Source of the DNA: Tritrichomonas foetus
Taxonomy: Eukaryota; Parabasalia; Tritrichomonadida; Tritrichomonadidae
DNA length: 63,576 nucleotides
Assembly (NCBI GenBank): GCA_001839685.1
Contig: MLAK01001115.1
Location: forward strand, 1-63,576
Direction: 5' to 3'
Shown piece by piece: positions 41,124-51,232 of the stretch. The notes below the pieces were generated by a model. It made no database searches. It saw only the letters and a program-made list of their open reading frames with translations, and was not told where the DNA came from. The position numbers and the translations under genes are program-made. The stretch's first letter is position 1. Each line of letters opens with the position of its first letter.

Positions 41124-41622
41124 TTTTTGTGTTGATATTTTGTTGACAACAAAAAATTTACCATAGATGATGCGGTTTAAGGTGAAATGAAATGTGTCAA
41201 AAAATTACTCAAAAATTGAATTCCAACAATTCAATCTTGTATCGTCGGTGATCTCTCAAAGTTGTGAAAACTTCATACAAACTATTAATCCAAAACCAGA
41301 TAAGCTTCGAAAAAGTTGTCTATTATACCCATTTTTACTATGATGAACATCATCGCGAAGATACCTTGGTTTACATCATTGTATATTCATTTATTATTCC
41401 AATAATATTTTTATATTTAATGTTCTATTAGCATCTTTCATTTATGTATTCAAAATCATCTTTTATTTCAGTAATAATGCGAATTCTAATTTTCGACAAA
41501 AATCAATGAATTAGTTTTTTTATCGTTATCTTCCTTCTCCTATCGTCATATTTATCGTCATCTTATCAAATTTATTATCAAAAAGTTAACACATAAGGTC
41601 GAAATTCAAATGATTCAATCAA
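41124..41622. other. Divergent promoter region
   Basis: About 500 bases between the lipid-transfer candidate (minus) and the Rab gene (plus). AT-rich. It must contain both promoters; only the Rab initiator is recognisable. Confidence 0.5.
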
Positions 41623-41630
41623 TCATTTCT
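41623..41630 (+). promoter_or_regulatory. Putative initiator of the Rab gene
   Basis: TCATTTCT, with its A 35 bases upstream of the ATG at 41660; matches the trichomonad initiator pattern. Confidence 0.45.
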
Positions 41631-41659
41631 CTTCTAGAATTTTTTCCTAACTTTTTTTC

Positions 41660-42313
41660 ATGAAGCCTTCTTTAAAAACCGGAATCCTTCCAATAGAAGG
41701 AGCTGAACCAGATTATTTACTCAAAATTATTCTTGTTGGTGATTCAGGCGTTGGAAAAACCAATCTTCTATCACAATTTGTACGAAATCAATTCAATCCC
41801 GAATCTAAAACAACGATAGGTGTCGAATTCGCAACCAGAACAATACAGCTCGATGGCAAGACTATCAAAGCGCAAATTTGGGATACTGCTGGCCAAGAAC
41901 GATATCGCGCAATTACATCTGCTTACTATAAAGGAGCCAATGGCGCGATGTTGATGTACGATATAACCAATTCAATTTCTTTCAACTCACTCAGTAAATG
42001 GCTGAAAGAAATCAGAGATAATACAGACAGAAAAATTACAGTTATGCTCATTGGAAATAAAAGCGATTTAGCTAATATGAGGTCAATTACTTTAACAGAA
42101 GCGAAGAATTACGCTGAAACAGAAAATTTGCTTTTCTTGGAAACTTCCGCATTAGATTCAACAAACGTTCAACAGGCCTTCACAACTCTCATTTCGGCAA
42201 TCCTCGAAGAGTCAATCTCTTCAGGAATAGGAATATCAAACGGTCAGAAGGCGGGAATAAAGCCAAAACCTGGAGTGAGTGTTGGCGAAAACGAAAACAA
42301 ATGCTGTAAATAA
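41660..42313 (+). CDS. Rab11-like small GTPase
   Basis: 217 residues, full length. All G motifs are present: GDSGVGKT (P-loop), [10 protein letters not shown] (switch I), [13 protein letters not shown] (switch II, with the catalytic Gln), GNKSDL and ETSAL. The switch regions and [19 protein letters not shown] are those of Rab11/RabA, which controls recycling and post-Golgi traffic. The C terminus ends in CCK, a double cysteine for geranylgeranylation. The first 20 residues are a short variable leader. The stop TAA overlaps TAAA. A minisatellite begins about 57 bases after the stop. Confidence 0.93.
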   Translation: MKPSLKTGILPIEGAEPDYLLKIILVGDSGVGKTNLLSQFVRNQFNPESKTTIGVEFATRTIQLDGKTIKAQIWDTAGQERYRAITSAYYKGANGAMLMYDITNSISFNSLSKWLKEIRDNTDRKITVMLIGNKSDLANMRSITLTEAKNYAETENLLFLETSALDSTNVQQAFTTLISAILEESISSGIGISNGQKAGIKPKPGVSVGENENKCCK

Positions 42314-42370
42314 ATTTTTATCTTATGGAACAGTAAAAAGTTTATATACATTAAATTTGATCTGTGTTTT

Positions 42371-42763
42371 ATTATTGTTATCATCATTAGTATTATTGTT
42401 GACATCATTAGAATTATTGTTATCATCATTAGAATTATTGTTATCATCATTAGNNNNNNNNNNNNNNNNNNNNNNNNNNNNNNNNNNNNNNNNNNNNNNN
42501 NNNNNNNNNNNNNNNNNNNNNNNNNNNNNNNNNNNNNNNNNNNNNNNNNNNNNNNNNNNNNNNNNNNNNNNNNNNNNNNNNNNNNNNNNNNNNNNNNNNN
42601 NNNNNNNNNNNNNNNNNNNNNNNNNNNNNNNNNNNNNNNNNNNNNNNNNNNNNNNNNNNNNNNNNNNNNNNNNNNNNNNNNNNNNNNNNNNNNNNNNNNN
42701 NNNNNNNNNNNNNNNNNNNNNATTATTGTTATCATTATTAGAATTATTGTTATCATTATTAGT
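42371..42763. repeat. 21-bp minisatellite, interrupted by an assembly gap
   Basis: Units of ATTATTGTTATCATCATTAGA start at 42371, 42392, 42413 and 42434. After the gap two more follow at 42722 and 42743 with CATTATT in place of CATCATT. The gap lies wholly inside the tract. The tract is 3' of the Rab gene. Confidence 0.9.
42454..42721. other. Assembly gap (268 N) inside the minisatellite
   Basis: The distance between units on either side is not a whole number of 21-bp units, so the stated gap length is only an estimate. Confidence 0.95.
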
Positions 42764-43208
42764 ATTATAAGATAAATTGGTGTTCTATGAATATCATGAA
42801 ATCTATAATCAAAAGATCCCTTCGTTACTTTGGGAAGTCTCTGAGTATAAGATTTACTTCTGACTTTTGTTTTGTTTATCTACCACAAACAGAGAAACGT
42901 ATGATACAATAATGATATTTTCTAAAGATCAACAAATTCCAAATTTGTGTTATATTATGCTAAATCATTCCATTTCAAAATTAAACATCCTTTGGTGAAA
43001 TTATGAATGAAAATGAGTCCTTTCCGAGACAAGTAGACTTTGTTGTTCAAGACTTCATGAATGACGGTACATCATTGTTATAGAATGACAATATTTTAAA
43101 AACGAAGAAATTATGAACGCAAGTATCAAATATGTGATATCACATTATTGATGATTTCCGTTAAAGTCCACTTTTTAAAAGTAATTTGACACCTTAACGG
43201 TTTTTTTA
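42764..43208. other. Intergenic spacer
   Basis: AT-rich spacer downstream of the minisatellite. No coding signal. It leads to the initiator at 43209. Confidence 0.5.
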
Positions 43209-43216
43209 TCATTTCC
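43209..43216 (+). promoter_or_regulatory. Putative initiator of the tail-anchored protein gene
   Basis: TCATTTCC, its A 14 bases before the ATG at 43225; both sequence and distance are typical for trichomonads. Confidence 0.6.
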
Positions 43217-43224
43217 ATATATCC

Positions 43225-44487
43225 ATGGATTTATTTTCTTCTTGCGAGAATTTACTCGAACAGAAACATTTCTGCAATGCCTCAAACTCCATTTTTACAG
43301 AACGACTCGCCGAATACGACCTTGAATCGAAGAATAAATATTCCGAGAAAGAAAAACTTCGAATTATTTGGCTTAGAGTAATTAAAAAGTACACCAAAGT
43401 CCAAGAAATGCAGCATGTCTTTAATTTCTTGAAAGAAGCAAATATCGCCTTAGTTATGCGCGAAATATATTTAAGGCGATATTTGGCCAATTGGCGAATC
43501 AAATATGTAAGGGAAACTTTCCGAGGAAGATGGAAGCACTATATGGAATATATTAATCGCAAAGACTCAGTTGAGTATTACAAAACCCAAGCATCAAAAG
43601 CTCGTCGCGTCAGATCGATGATTTCCGCCATTCAATTAAAGCATACAGAATCTCTTCTTCCTCGACTCGACACGCTCGCAACAGCTGCACTTTTCTCGCC
43701 CAGAAGTGTTTTCCAGCCAATTGAATCGCTTGCACCATTCGAAAAACCGCCACAAAAAACTCCACTCAAATCGCCAAAAAGGAAGCGAGTCAGAAAGAAC
43801 AAGCCGTCAAATGAAGAGAAAGCAGAAGAAGCCGAAAACCAACACGATGAAAATAATGATGAAGTGAACGATAACGATAGAAAAATTGAAAGCGACAAAG
43901 TGGACGATAGCCAACAAGAACGCGATAGTGAAATTGAAGAAAATAGTAGCGCTCATGAATCTTCCAGTCACAGTCAAAAGAAAAACAAAAATAAATCCAA
44001 TCACCATCGCCATCACTATCACAAAGAAAAGCAAGAAGCAGACGAAAGTAATGATAGTCAACAAGAAGAAGAAGAAGTTTTTCATGAACGAGATGTTCAA
44101 ATAGAACCTGAAATTGAAGAACCATTATCACCACAATTGCAACAACAACAAGTGCAACAAAATGAAGTTTGTGTTGATATTTCAGCCACTCAGAAAATTG
44201 AGAGGGACGATAAAGCTTATGATGATGACAAAAAAGTTCTTGCTCAAAACTTACAACGACTTTTCTTCATCTTTGCTGCAGTTGTTGCAGTAGTTGTTCT
44301 CCTTACTGGCCTTTATGTCGGAAGAACAATTAAGTCTGTAGAAGGACGCCTCAACAGCTTCATTGATAGTCAAACAAGAGTCACTCAGGAACTTACAGCC
44401 GAAGTATCAGACCTCCGTGCTGCAGCTGCAAAACTTGTTGGTGGAAAAACCGTAACTGAAGCAGCAGCGAAAGTTCGAAAGGCCTGA
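43225..44487 (+). CDS. Single-pass membrane protein with C-terminal coiled coil, unknown function
   Basis: 420 residues. The N-terminal 140 residues are helical and rich in Arg, Trp and Tyr (LRRYLANWRIKYVRETFRGR), which loosely recalls Sfi1-type centrin-binding repeats, though only two units are visible. Residues about 185-330 are highly charged and disordered: basic first (KSPKRKRVRKNK), then Asp/Glu/Ser/Gln/His-rich. One membrane helix lies at about 346-367 (LFFIFAAVVAVVVLLTGLYV), followed by about 50 residues of alanine-rich coiled coil (VTQELTAEVSDLRAAAAKL). With no signal peptide, the large N-terminal part should be cytosolic. Codons here are slightly GC-richer than in neighbouring spacers, as expected for coding DNA. 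I cannot name a family. Confidence 0.75.
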   Translation: MDLFSSCENLLEQKHFCNASNSIFTERLAEYDLESKNKYSEKEKLRIIWLRVIKKYTKVQEMQHVFNFLKEANIALVMREIYLRRYLANWRIKYVRETFRGRWKHYMEYINRKDSVEYYKTQASKARRVRSMISAIQLKHTESLLPRLDTLATAALFSPRSVFQPIESLAPFEKPPQKTPLKSPKRKRVRKNKPSNEEKAEEAENQHDENNDEVNDNDRKIESDKVDDSQQERDSEIEENSSAHESSSHSQKKNKNKSNHHRHHYHKEKQEADESNDSQQEEEEVFHERDVQIEPEIEEPLSPQLQQQQVQQNEVCVDISATQKIERDDKAYDDDKKVLAQNLQRLFFIFAAVVAVVVLLTGLYVGRTIKSVEGRLNSFIDSQTRVTQELTAEVSDLRAAAAKLVGGKTVTEAAAKVRKA

Positions 44488-44962
44488 ATTTTATAAATAA
44501 ACGATGTATAAATCTTTAACAAATAAAACAAAAATTAGCGAATTATCTATTTATTAACACATATATAAAGATCGATTATTGATTTCATTCTGTGTTTGAG
44601 GTCACTTTTTTCATATCACATTTCGATAATAATGGATTACGAATTTTATTATTTTGCTGAATACACAAATGTGGGTCACAAGATCTCTTTCTTTCTGTAA
44701 TGGAACCTCATGTAATGTTAATGAAACATCAAAATAATCGACAACTTATCGTTCTAAAATAATGAGTTATTTTTCGGCCAAAAATTGAGAATATTACTCA
44801 ATAGATTGAGAAATTTTTCAATTGAATAATTTTATTTTTATTCAATATTTCAATGATAATGAATACATAAAATTCTTCAATTATTTGAATAATTCCTCAT
44901 TTGATGGTGATTTTACCAAAGAAATCTGATGAATATTGAAACGGTTATTCTGTTAAAAAGTT
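44488..44962. other. Intergenic spacer
   Basis: AT-rich. TAAATAAA lies just after the upstream stop. Nothing else recognised. Confidence 0.5.
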
Positions 44963-44968
44963 TCATTA
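44963..44968 (+). promoter_or_regulatory. Putative initiator of the GAF/PDE-like gene
   Basis: TCATTA with its A only 7 bases before the ATG at 44972, which would give one of the very short leaders common in trichomonads. Confidence 0.55.
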
Positions 44969-44971
44969 AAA

Positions 44972-47900
44972 ATGAAACCAAGTTTATCTTTGAAGAAAAG
45001 AAATGCAACTTGCTTAGACGTTGCCAATCCACAAAATCCATTCGCTAACAAAAAGTTCATCATGTCGTCCCTTTCGGAGAAAAAAAGCAACTTTCCAACG
45101 CTCGGTGTTAATAAAAATTTATCTCAATTGAAGCTTGTTCAAGAAAAAGCGCACTCACAATTTTCAACAGCACGCTCTGAATCTGTTCCTTCTTCCCGAC
45201 GAAACCAAGACAGTGAAAATAGATTTGAAGAATTGTTTGATAATTTCTTATTGAATACATTGAATGACTCATTTGATAATTGCATAGAAAGCTTCTTTTT
45301 GAACGAATTGAATGCAAAAAGTGTCACTTATTGGCATGATATTCCATCACTTCACGTTTTGTACTCAAAAAAGTTGAAATTGGCTTGTTCTCATAGTGAT
45401 GGGCTGGTTGGCTTCACTTTTTATAAACGTGAGGTTATCGTTTTAACTTATCCATATGAACATCCAGCTTATAATGAAAAATACGACCGTTGTCCACAAG
45501 AATTAATGCTATCTATGCTTCTTTTCCCATTATGGGACAATCTAGGAAATGTTTGTGCAGTTGTTCAAGTTACTCGTCCTAAGACTGATCCTTTTGATGT
45601 CAAGAAAGAATTAGATTTAATTCAATATTTCACACGAAAAGTTGGAAAAGTTTATCCAATACTCTTTCATCCACCAAGACCAGAATCCACTCTTTTGGAA
45701 TTAATGAGACTTATGGAAGTTGAACAGTTTTTACTAATTTTACAAAAACAAATGGAGGAGCTTTTTAACTGCAGATGTGCAGAAATTTGGAAATTAGATC
45801 GAGCAACAAACGAAGTATTTCAATTTAAAAAAACAAAAAAATTAATGTATTCCGATAAATTAGGAATAGTTGGGGACGCTCTTTCTAGAGGCTACCCAAT
45901 AAATTGTATCCAAAATAGAATGCTGAGTAGTTATTGTGAAGAAACAGACGGCTCTGAAATTGAACCAGTTTTAGTGATTCCTCTTAGCTATTTAAAAAGA
46001 AAAGTTATGTATGCAATTTGTATCAGAGGAGGTTCTAATACACCTATTTTTACCAAGCAAGATGAAGAATTATTGAAAATAGTTGCTCCTTATGCATTTT
46101 TGGCCATAGATAATCTTGAAATAATGAGTAATTCCAATTCTGGAATTAATGAAAGTGAATTGACCACTGAAAAACAATGTATTGAAGGATTGCGCGATTT
46201 AATTGAGTGTATTTCGAATAAATCACCAATTGAAAAGTCGATTGAGATAGCTGTTGAGAAAATGGGATTAATGGCTCATGCTGATAAAAGTACATGGTAT
46301 TTTCCTGATAAAAAAACTTTGCAATTACGTACTTTGTTTTGTACAGACAAAGACATTAAAACAGATACAATTTCAAACAGAACAATTCCTGCACGCGTTT
46401 ATGCAAATCATGAAGTTTTTAATATTGCTGATGCTTATGATGATTTTGAATTTGATTCATCAGTTGATTTAGAAACTGGTTATAAAACTACTTCGTTAAT
46501 GGCCATTCCTATAATTAATGGTTGCTCTGATGTTGTTGGTGTTATTGAATTTAGTAACCGTTTGGATAATCAACCATTTCCATTATCGATTGTAAAATAT
46601 GTAAACATTTTGTCAACTTTTGTTTCATTGATAATGGACAATGAAAAACTTCAACGTGATGTTTTAGCATCATCTGAAAACATTCGAAATTCTCTCAGCG
46701 CTGCATTGCAACTCACTTCTGGAAAATGTCTTCAATCAACTTTTAAAGACATAGTTGGAAATGTTCGAAGGAAATGCGCTGCAGAGTCCGGTGCAGTTTA
46801 TTTACTTGATGAAGAAAAGAATAGATTAATGCGTTTTGTTACTGATGGTGAAGATTTACAAATGACTTTACCAATGACTTTCGGAATCGCTGCATTATGT
46901 TTCAAAACTAAAGATGCTGTTATTTCAAATGATGCACCAAATGATTCACGTTATGTTAAAGATCCACTTGATTTAAGTGGAATTGTGATAAATAATCTCT
47001 GTTTATGTCCAATTATTTCATTTTCAGGTCGTGCTTTTGGAATTGTCGAAATTGCAAACAAAGATGGAAACTTCACAGGTGGTGATATTGAAAATATTCG
47101 ATCTTTGTGTAAATTGATCTCCGTATCTTTTGAAAATAAAAAGATTAAAGAAATTGCTGCTCAAGGAAACGTATTATTCGAAACTAATCGGTGGATTGAT
47201 GAATTAGAAAAGCCTGAAAGTCGTATTCCAGAAAAATTGAAACTTCTTACAAAGCAGCAATTGGAAGTATGTGATTTATATTTCGATTGTCTTTCTTATG
47301 ATGTTTCTGAATTATACAAAATTATTTTTTATATTTTTGACGAATTAAGCTTACTTACTGTTTTTAATATATCAAGTGAAAAATTATTTAGCTTTCTTTA
47401 TGATGTGAGAGAAAGTTATGGTGATCATCCGTATCACGGATGGGCACATGCAGTTGATGCTTTACAATTTGTGTTTTTTGTCATTATTACTACAAAATTA
47501 AATAACAGAATGAATAGCAGTGAAATTTTAGGTCTTTGTATTGCTGCATTATGTCATAACAGCGGATATGATGAAAGAGCTGTGACATTTAACATTGCGA
47601 CCGAAATTCTTCATCAAGGAAAAAGTAGTGTTTGTGCAACACGATGTTCTTTGATCATAAGTATTCTATCGAAACGAGATTCGAATATTTTGAAGAATTT
47701 GAAAGAAGATGAATTGAAGGCAACTTGGGGAGTAATTGTTAAATTAATCATTGGTCAAGATCCTTTTTATCATTTTCAATTAATTGATTCCATTAAAGGA
47801 TTTATTCAAGCTCGCCAAAAAGAAAATGAGAAATTGAATTTGCATTCACATTTAATTGAATGGAATCATGAAACTCAAAAAATTGCGGCTTTGATCCTTT

Positions 47901-48223
47901 TATTGAAAGCAGCAATTATTTCTCATATTGTGAGACCTGATAATATTAGTGAAAAATGGCAAATTAGGGCAAGGGAAGAAATGAGATTAGATAAGCAATA
48001 TGAAAAAGATGACGACTTTTTGGTTTCATTAAAGAAATTGAATCGAGAAAAACAAACAAGAAGAATGATAGATACGTTAGCCTTTGGAAATTTAATTGCA
48101 ATTCCTGTATTTAAACTACTTAGTACAATAATGCCACAGTTGAATTTAATAACTGAATCTGGAGAAGCAAATATTCAAAAATGCCGAGACTTTCTTTATC
48201 CACCAGAACCTTCAAAGAAATAA
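44972..48223 (+). CDS. Multi-GAF cyclic nucleotide phosphodiesterase-like protein with degenerate catalytic site
   Basis: 1083 residues. After a basic N terminus come about four GAF-type regions, roughly 110-240, 250-370, 400-560 and 570-720; the last has the NKFDE-like motif NKDGNFTGGDIE. A class I PDE (HDc) domain follows at about 760-1060. The first motif is kept (YHGWAHAVDALQ, His822 and His826). The second, normally HDxDHxG, reads CHNSGYDERAVTFN, so the metal-binding Asp is Asn (863) and the second His is lost. The late metal-binding Asp (ADLS in active enzymes) is replaced in KAAIISHI (Ile982). Two of the four metal ligands are therefore missing, and hydrolysis of cAMP or cGMP is doubtful. 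It could be a nucleotide sensor or scaffold. Kinase-like output is absent. Confidence 0.82.
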   Translation: MKPSLSLKKRNATCLDVANPQNPFANKKFIMSSLSEKKSNFPTLGVNKNLSQLKLVQEKAHSQFSTARSESVPSSRRNQDSENRFEELFDNFLLNTLNDSFDNCIESFFLNELNAKSVTYWHDIPSLHVLYSKKLKLACSHSDGLVGFTFYKREVIVLTYPYEHPAYNEKYDRCPQELMLSMLLFPLWDNLGNVCAVVQVTRPKTDPFDVKKELDLIQYFTRKVGKVYPILFHPPRPESTLLELMRLMEVEQFLLILQKQMEELFNCRCAEIWKLDRATNEVFQFKKTKKLMYSDKLGIVGDALSRGYPINCIQNRMLSSYCEETDGSEIEPVLVIPLSYLKRKVMYAICIRGGSNTPIFTKQDEELLKIVAPYAFLAIDNLEIMSNSNSGINESELTTEKQCIEGLRDLIECISNKSPIEKSIEIAVEKMGLMAHADKSTWYFPDKKTLQLRTLFCTDKDIKTDTISNRTIPARVYANHEVFNIADAYDDFEFDSSVDLETGYKTTSLMAIPIINGCSDVVGVIEFSNRLDNQPFPLSIVKYVNILSTFVSLIMDNEKLQRDVLASSENIRNSLSAALQLTSGKCLQSTFKDIVGNVRRKCAAESGAVYLLDEEKNRLMRFVTDGEDLQMTLPMTFGIAALCFKTKDAVISNDAPNDSRYVKDPLDLSGIVINNLCLCPIISFSGRAFGIVEIANKDGNFTGGDIENIRSLCKLISVSFENKKIKEIAAQGNVLFETNRWIDELEKPESRIPEKLKLLTKQQLEVCDLYFDCLSYDVSELYKIIFYIFDELSLLTVFNISSEKLFSFLYDVRESYGDHPYHGWAHAVDALQFVFFVIITTKLNNRMNSSEILGLCIAALCHNSGYDERAVTFNIATEILHQGKSSVCATRCSLIISILSKRDSNILKNLKEDELKATWGVIVKLIIGQDPFYHFQLIDSIKGFIQARQKENEKLNLHSHLIEWNHETQKIAALILLLKAAIISHIVRPDNISEKWQIRAREEMRLDKQYEKDDDFLVSLKKLNREKQTRRMIDTLAFGNLIAIPVFKLLSTIMPQLNLITESGEANIQKCRDFLYPPEPSKK

Positions 48224-48600
48224 CTTTTTTGTTAATAGATAGTAAATTGTATTTATTTTTCATCTCATTAATTTCTTTATTTTTTATTATATATAGATAT
48301 GCAATTCTTAATTCATTTTTATATTATTTCAGAGAAATGGTTCTGTCAGTAGCAAACTAATATCATCAAGAGAGAGTGAGAGAGAACAAACAAATATCAA
48401 TTTGTATATAAATTAACAATTTTTCGTTATATGTTTCCAAAGAGAAGAAATAACAATTATCCATAAATTTCAAAGCAAATGAATAAAACAATTAAGAAAA
48501 TATATATCATAAAAATAGAATAAAGTAATAAATTTTTAATAAAATAAAAAACAACACACAAAAAATAAAATTTGAACACTAGAAAGAAAAAACAACACAC
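48224..48600. other. Convergent intergenic spacer
   Basis: Between convergent genes. It contains a GA-rich tract (near 48370-48385, AGAGAGAGTGAGAGAGAAC). TAAA-type signals appear on both strands. No gene. Confidence 0.5.
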
Positions 48601-50415
48601 TCAAAATGGTTGATTACCAAATCCAGGCAAATGGGAGTACTTCCCTCCTGCACCTCCTTTTTGCTGGTTTGGACCAAGTTTATATTGCGGTGGTAATCTC
48701 GGTTTAAGAATTTCTGGTTTTGGCATCTGGAAATGCTGCGGCTGCTTCGGTGGCGCGTAGTTGAATGCAGGACCATGGAAAGGAGCAGCTGCGCCAGCTC
48801 CAACATGAGTTTTTCTTGGAGCTTGTGCTCGCATTTTCTCTTGATACTCCTTAATTCTTTGTGCAGCCCTAATTCTGGCCTCCATGAGCGCTGGATCGAA
48901 GGATGGGGGACCACCACCCGGCATTTTCACTTTTGGTTTAGATAATCCGCTTGGCTGCTTGGGTGGCTGAACTGGATTGTAAATCATTGGAGGAGGCTTG
49001 ATTTGAGGTTGTGGCTGTGGCTGTGGTTGGACTTGTTGATTGAGATTATGAAGATATTGATTATGAGGTGGTTTGGACGAAAGACTTGAATCGATTGTTG
49101 TGGTAGTAAATGTTGGTTTTTGAACGTGGATTGGAATATTCACTTGTGGCTGGTTCGGATGTTGTTGAATTATTGATGGTAGTTTCACTTGTGGTTTTGT
49201 TGGCTGCTGATTTAGGATATTTGATGGATGAATAACAACAGCTGGTTTTGGTTGAGCAATATTCGGAATCACAACAGCCTGCTGTGGTTTATCTTGAGCA
49301 TCTACATTATCGGAATTAATAGAATTATTACTAGAATTATGAAGAGAACTATTATGCGAATTATTCATAGAATTATTAATATCTGGTTGTGAAGGATTAG
49401 GAATAGTTGGTGGTGGCGCAATTGAAGGACGAGGAGCTACATTCTTTCCACGAGCAACATGAAGGTAGTATGATGAGAATGGCATTGATTGATCAGTTGT
49501 TGTTGCCCAGTTATCATAATAGTGTTGAATCACTTCAAAAGCAGGATGGGCGAGTGCGTCAGATGCAGTTATTCTATCTTGGGGGTTATACGTCAAAAGC
49601 CTTTGCAAAAGATCAATGGTGTCCTGCGACACTTTCGGAAGCAGCCTATGAAGATCTTGAGCGGGCCTTTGGGGAAATTGGAAGGATATTTGTGTGTTTG
49701 GATTCCGACGGAACTGCGCAAGAACATCGCGTGCAGGCGTTCCCAGTAAATTGTGAATTTTCGCAATCTGATCAATTTCATGCTTCCCCGGGAAAAGCGG
49801 TCTTGTTGTAAGTAGCTCAAACAGCATGCATCCGGCTGCCCACTCATCAACTTCCGGCCCGTAACTTCCAGATGTAAGAATACACTCAGGCGCGCGATAC
49901 CATCGGGTTGATACATATTCCGTGTAGGGCGCGGCTGAGGCCACCCCTCTGGTACTTCCGAAATCGCAAAGTTTCAAACACAACGTTTCTTTATCAACCA
50001 TACAATTTTCTGGCTTGATATCTCGATGGAACATATTTTTCGAATGCATGTAGGAAACGGCGCGGAGAAGCTGGTAGATAAGCAGCAATGATATATCTTC
50101 ATCGTACGGCTTTTTGTGTTCACTGAGGAGTTCGTAAAGGTTGCAATCCATTAATTCGAATACAATTGCAACATATCCGTTCTTTTGATCGTAGATTAGG
50201 TCGATGAGTTTGATGACGTTTGGATTACCTTGAAGCTGGCGAAGAAAAAGAACCTCTGGAAGCCTGTTTACTTCTTCGATCGAGCGATATCTCTTTTTTA
50301 ATCTTTTGACAGCGTAAAATTGGCCTGTTCGGTTTGTTCGAACTTTGAAGACTTCTGCAAAAGACCCTTCACCAAGCTTAGAAATGATCCTAAAATCGGG
50401 TCCGAGAGAAGTCAT
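48601..50415 (-). CDS. MOK-type protein kinase (RCK/MAK family) with Pro/Gln-rich tail
   Basis: 604 residues from the ATG at 50415 (one TTG codon precedes it in frame). The kinase domain covers about 8-295: GEGSFAEVF, YAVKRLKKRY, FHRDIKPEN, LCDFGSTRG, the TEY dual-phosphorylation motif at 165-167 in PYTEYVSTRWYRAPE, then LFPGKHEIDQIAKIHNLLGTP. The closest named group is MOK (RAGE), sister to MAK/ICK; these kinases control the length of cilia and flagella. The tail of 300 residues is Pro/Gln/Asn-rich and low in complexity (QVQPQPQPQPQIKPPP), with an RIRAAQRIKEYQEKMRAQAP helix near the end. The catalytic part is clearly GC-richer than the tail. Predicted active. Confidence 0.9.
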   Translation of the reverse strand: MTSLGPDFRIISKLGEGSFAEVFKVRTNRTGQFYAVKRLKKRYRSIEEVNRLPEVLFLRQLQGNPNVIKLIDLIYDQKNGYVAIVFELMDCNLYELLSEHKKPYDEDISLLLIYQLLRAVSYMHSKNMFHRDIKPENCMVDKETLCLKLCDFGSTRGVASAAPYTEYVSTRWYRAPECILTSGSYGPEVDEWAAGCMLFELLTTRPLFPGKHEIDQIAKIHNLLGTPARDVLAQFRRNPNTQISFQFPQRPAQDLHRLLPKVSQDTIDLLQRLLTYNPQDRITASDALAHPAFEVIQHYYDNWATTTDQSMPFSSYYLHVARGKNVAPRPSIAPPPTIPNPSQPDINNSMNNSHNSSLHNSSNNSINSDNVDAQDKPQQAVVIPNIAQPKPAVVIHPSNILNQQPTKPQVKLPSIIQQHPNQPQVNIPIHVQKPTFTTTTIDSSLSSKPPHNQYLHNLNQQVQPQPQPQPQIKPPPMIYNPVQPPKQPSGLSKPKVKMPGGGPPSFDPALMEARIRAAQRIKEYQEKMRAQAPRKTHVGAGAAAPFHGPAFNYAPPKQPQHFQMPKPEILKPRLPPQYKLGPNQQKGGAGGKYSHLPGFGNQPF

Positions 50416-51232
50416 CAATATATATTTATTCGGAAAAAATTTACACTAATTGAATGCGGAAAGAGCGTTTTTCATTGAATTATTGAATCGATTTCCTGAA
50501 TGATATGAATAAATATTTATTGTATGAATTTTTGAATTGATTGCAAAAGAATTTTCTTTGAAATGCCAATTATTTTTCTGATATTTGTGATAGTTACAAA
50601 ATAAATTTACAGAAAAAAACGTATATGATTTCATAATATATTTGGTCTATGATTGAATTTGTTTGATTGATACAGCTAAATAACATCAGAAAATATTTTG
50701 CAGCAATTCATTTTGGAAAAATATGGTTTGATACACCATACACCATATTGATTATCACATAAACAGCATATTCGAAATGAAAATATGGGCTTAGGAAATC
50801 AATGATTTGTTCGTTTTGAATAAAAAAACGTGCATCTTCATTTTCAATAGTTTACTTTTGGAAATTTAACGTACACTATCATTCTTTGATGGCATCATCT
50901 TAACCTGAACATAATACATGTATCATAACTTTGATTTGAAGAGGGAGTTGAGATGTATATATATTTATGTCTATAACAAATCAACATTTATTCAATAAGA
51001 TTCTTATGAATCATATCTCATCATTTGATTTTAAAAATGATCATTATATCAACTCATTCACTTTTAAAAAATGACGATTTGTTATTTAACTGCCTTTTTG
51101 TTTGTTTTATCAAATCTTAAACCAGAAAAATGAATCTAAGGACTTAAAGTTGTTTTTAAGAATATAAGTTTCACAGTTTTTTATATTTCGTTTAATAAAT
51201 AATAATAATAAATAACATAGTATATATAATAA
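50416..51232. other. Intergenic spacer between two kinase genes
   Basis: 817 bases, AT-rich, both neighbours on the minus strand. It holds the MOK promoter (no good initiator found) and the 3' end of nothing recognisable. AATAATAATAAATAA lies just beyond the downstream gene's stop. Confidence 0.45.

Noticed and set aside
42244..42770. Long frames across the minisatellite and gap on both strands
   Set aside because: They consist of repeat-encoded Leu/Ser or Ile/Met strings and unknown residues, an artefact of the 21-bp unit being a multiple of three.
42880..42910. ACAGAGA-containing sequence as a possible U6 snRNA
   Set aside because: The expected downstream AGCATGGC-type core and the intramolecular stem are absent.
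43632..44134. Antisense hydrophobic frames opposite the tail-anchored protein gene
   Set aside because: Mirror images of the acidic and basic low-complexity coding region on the other strand.
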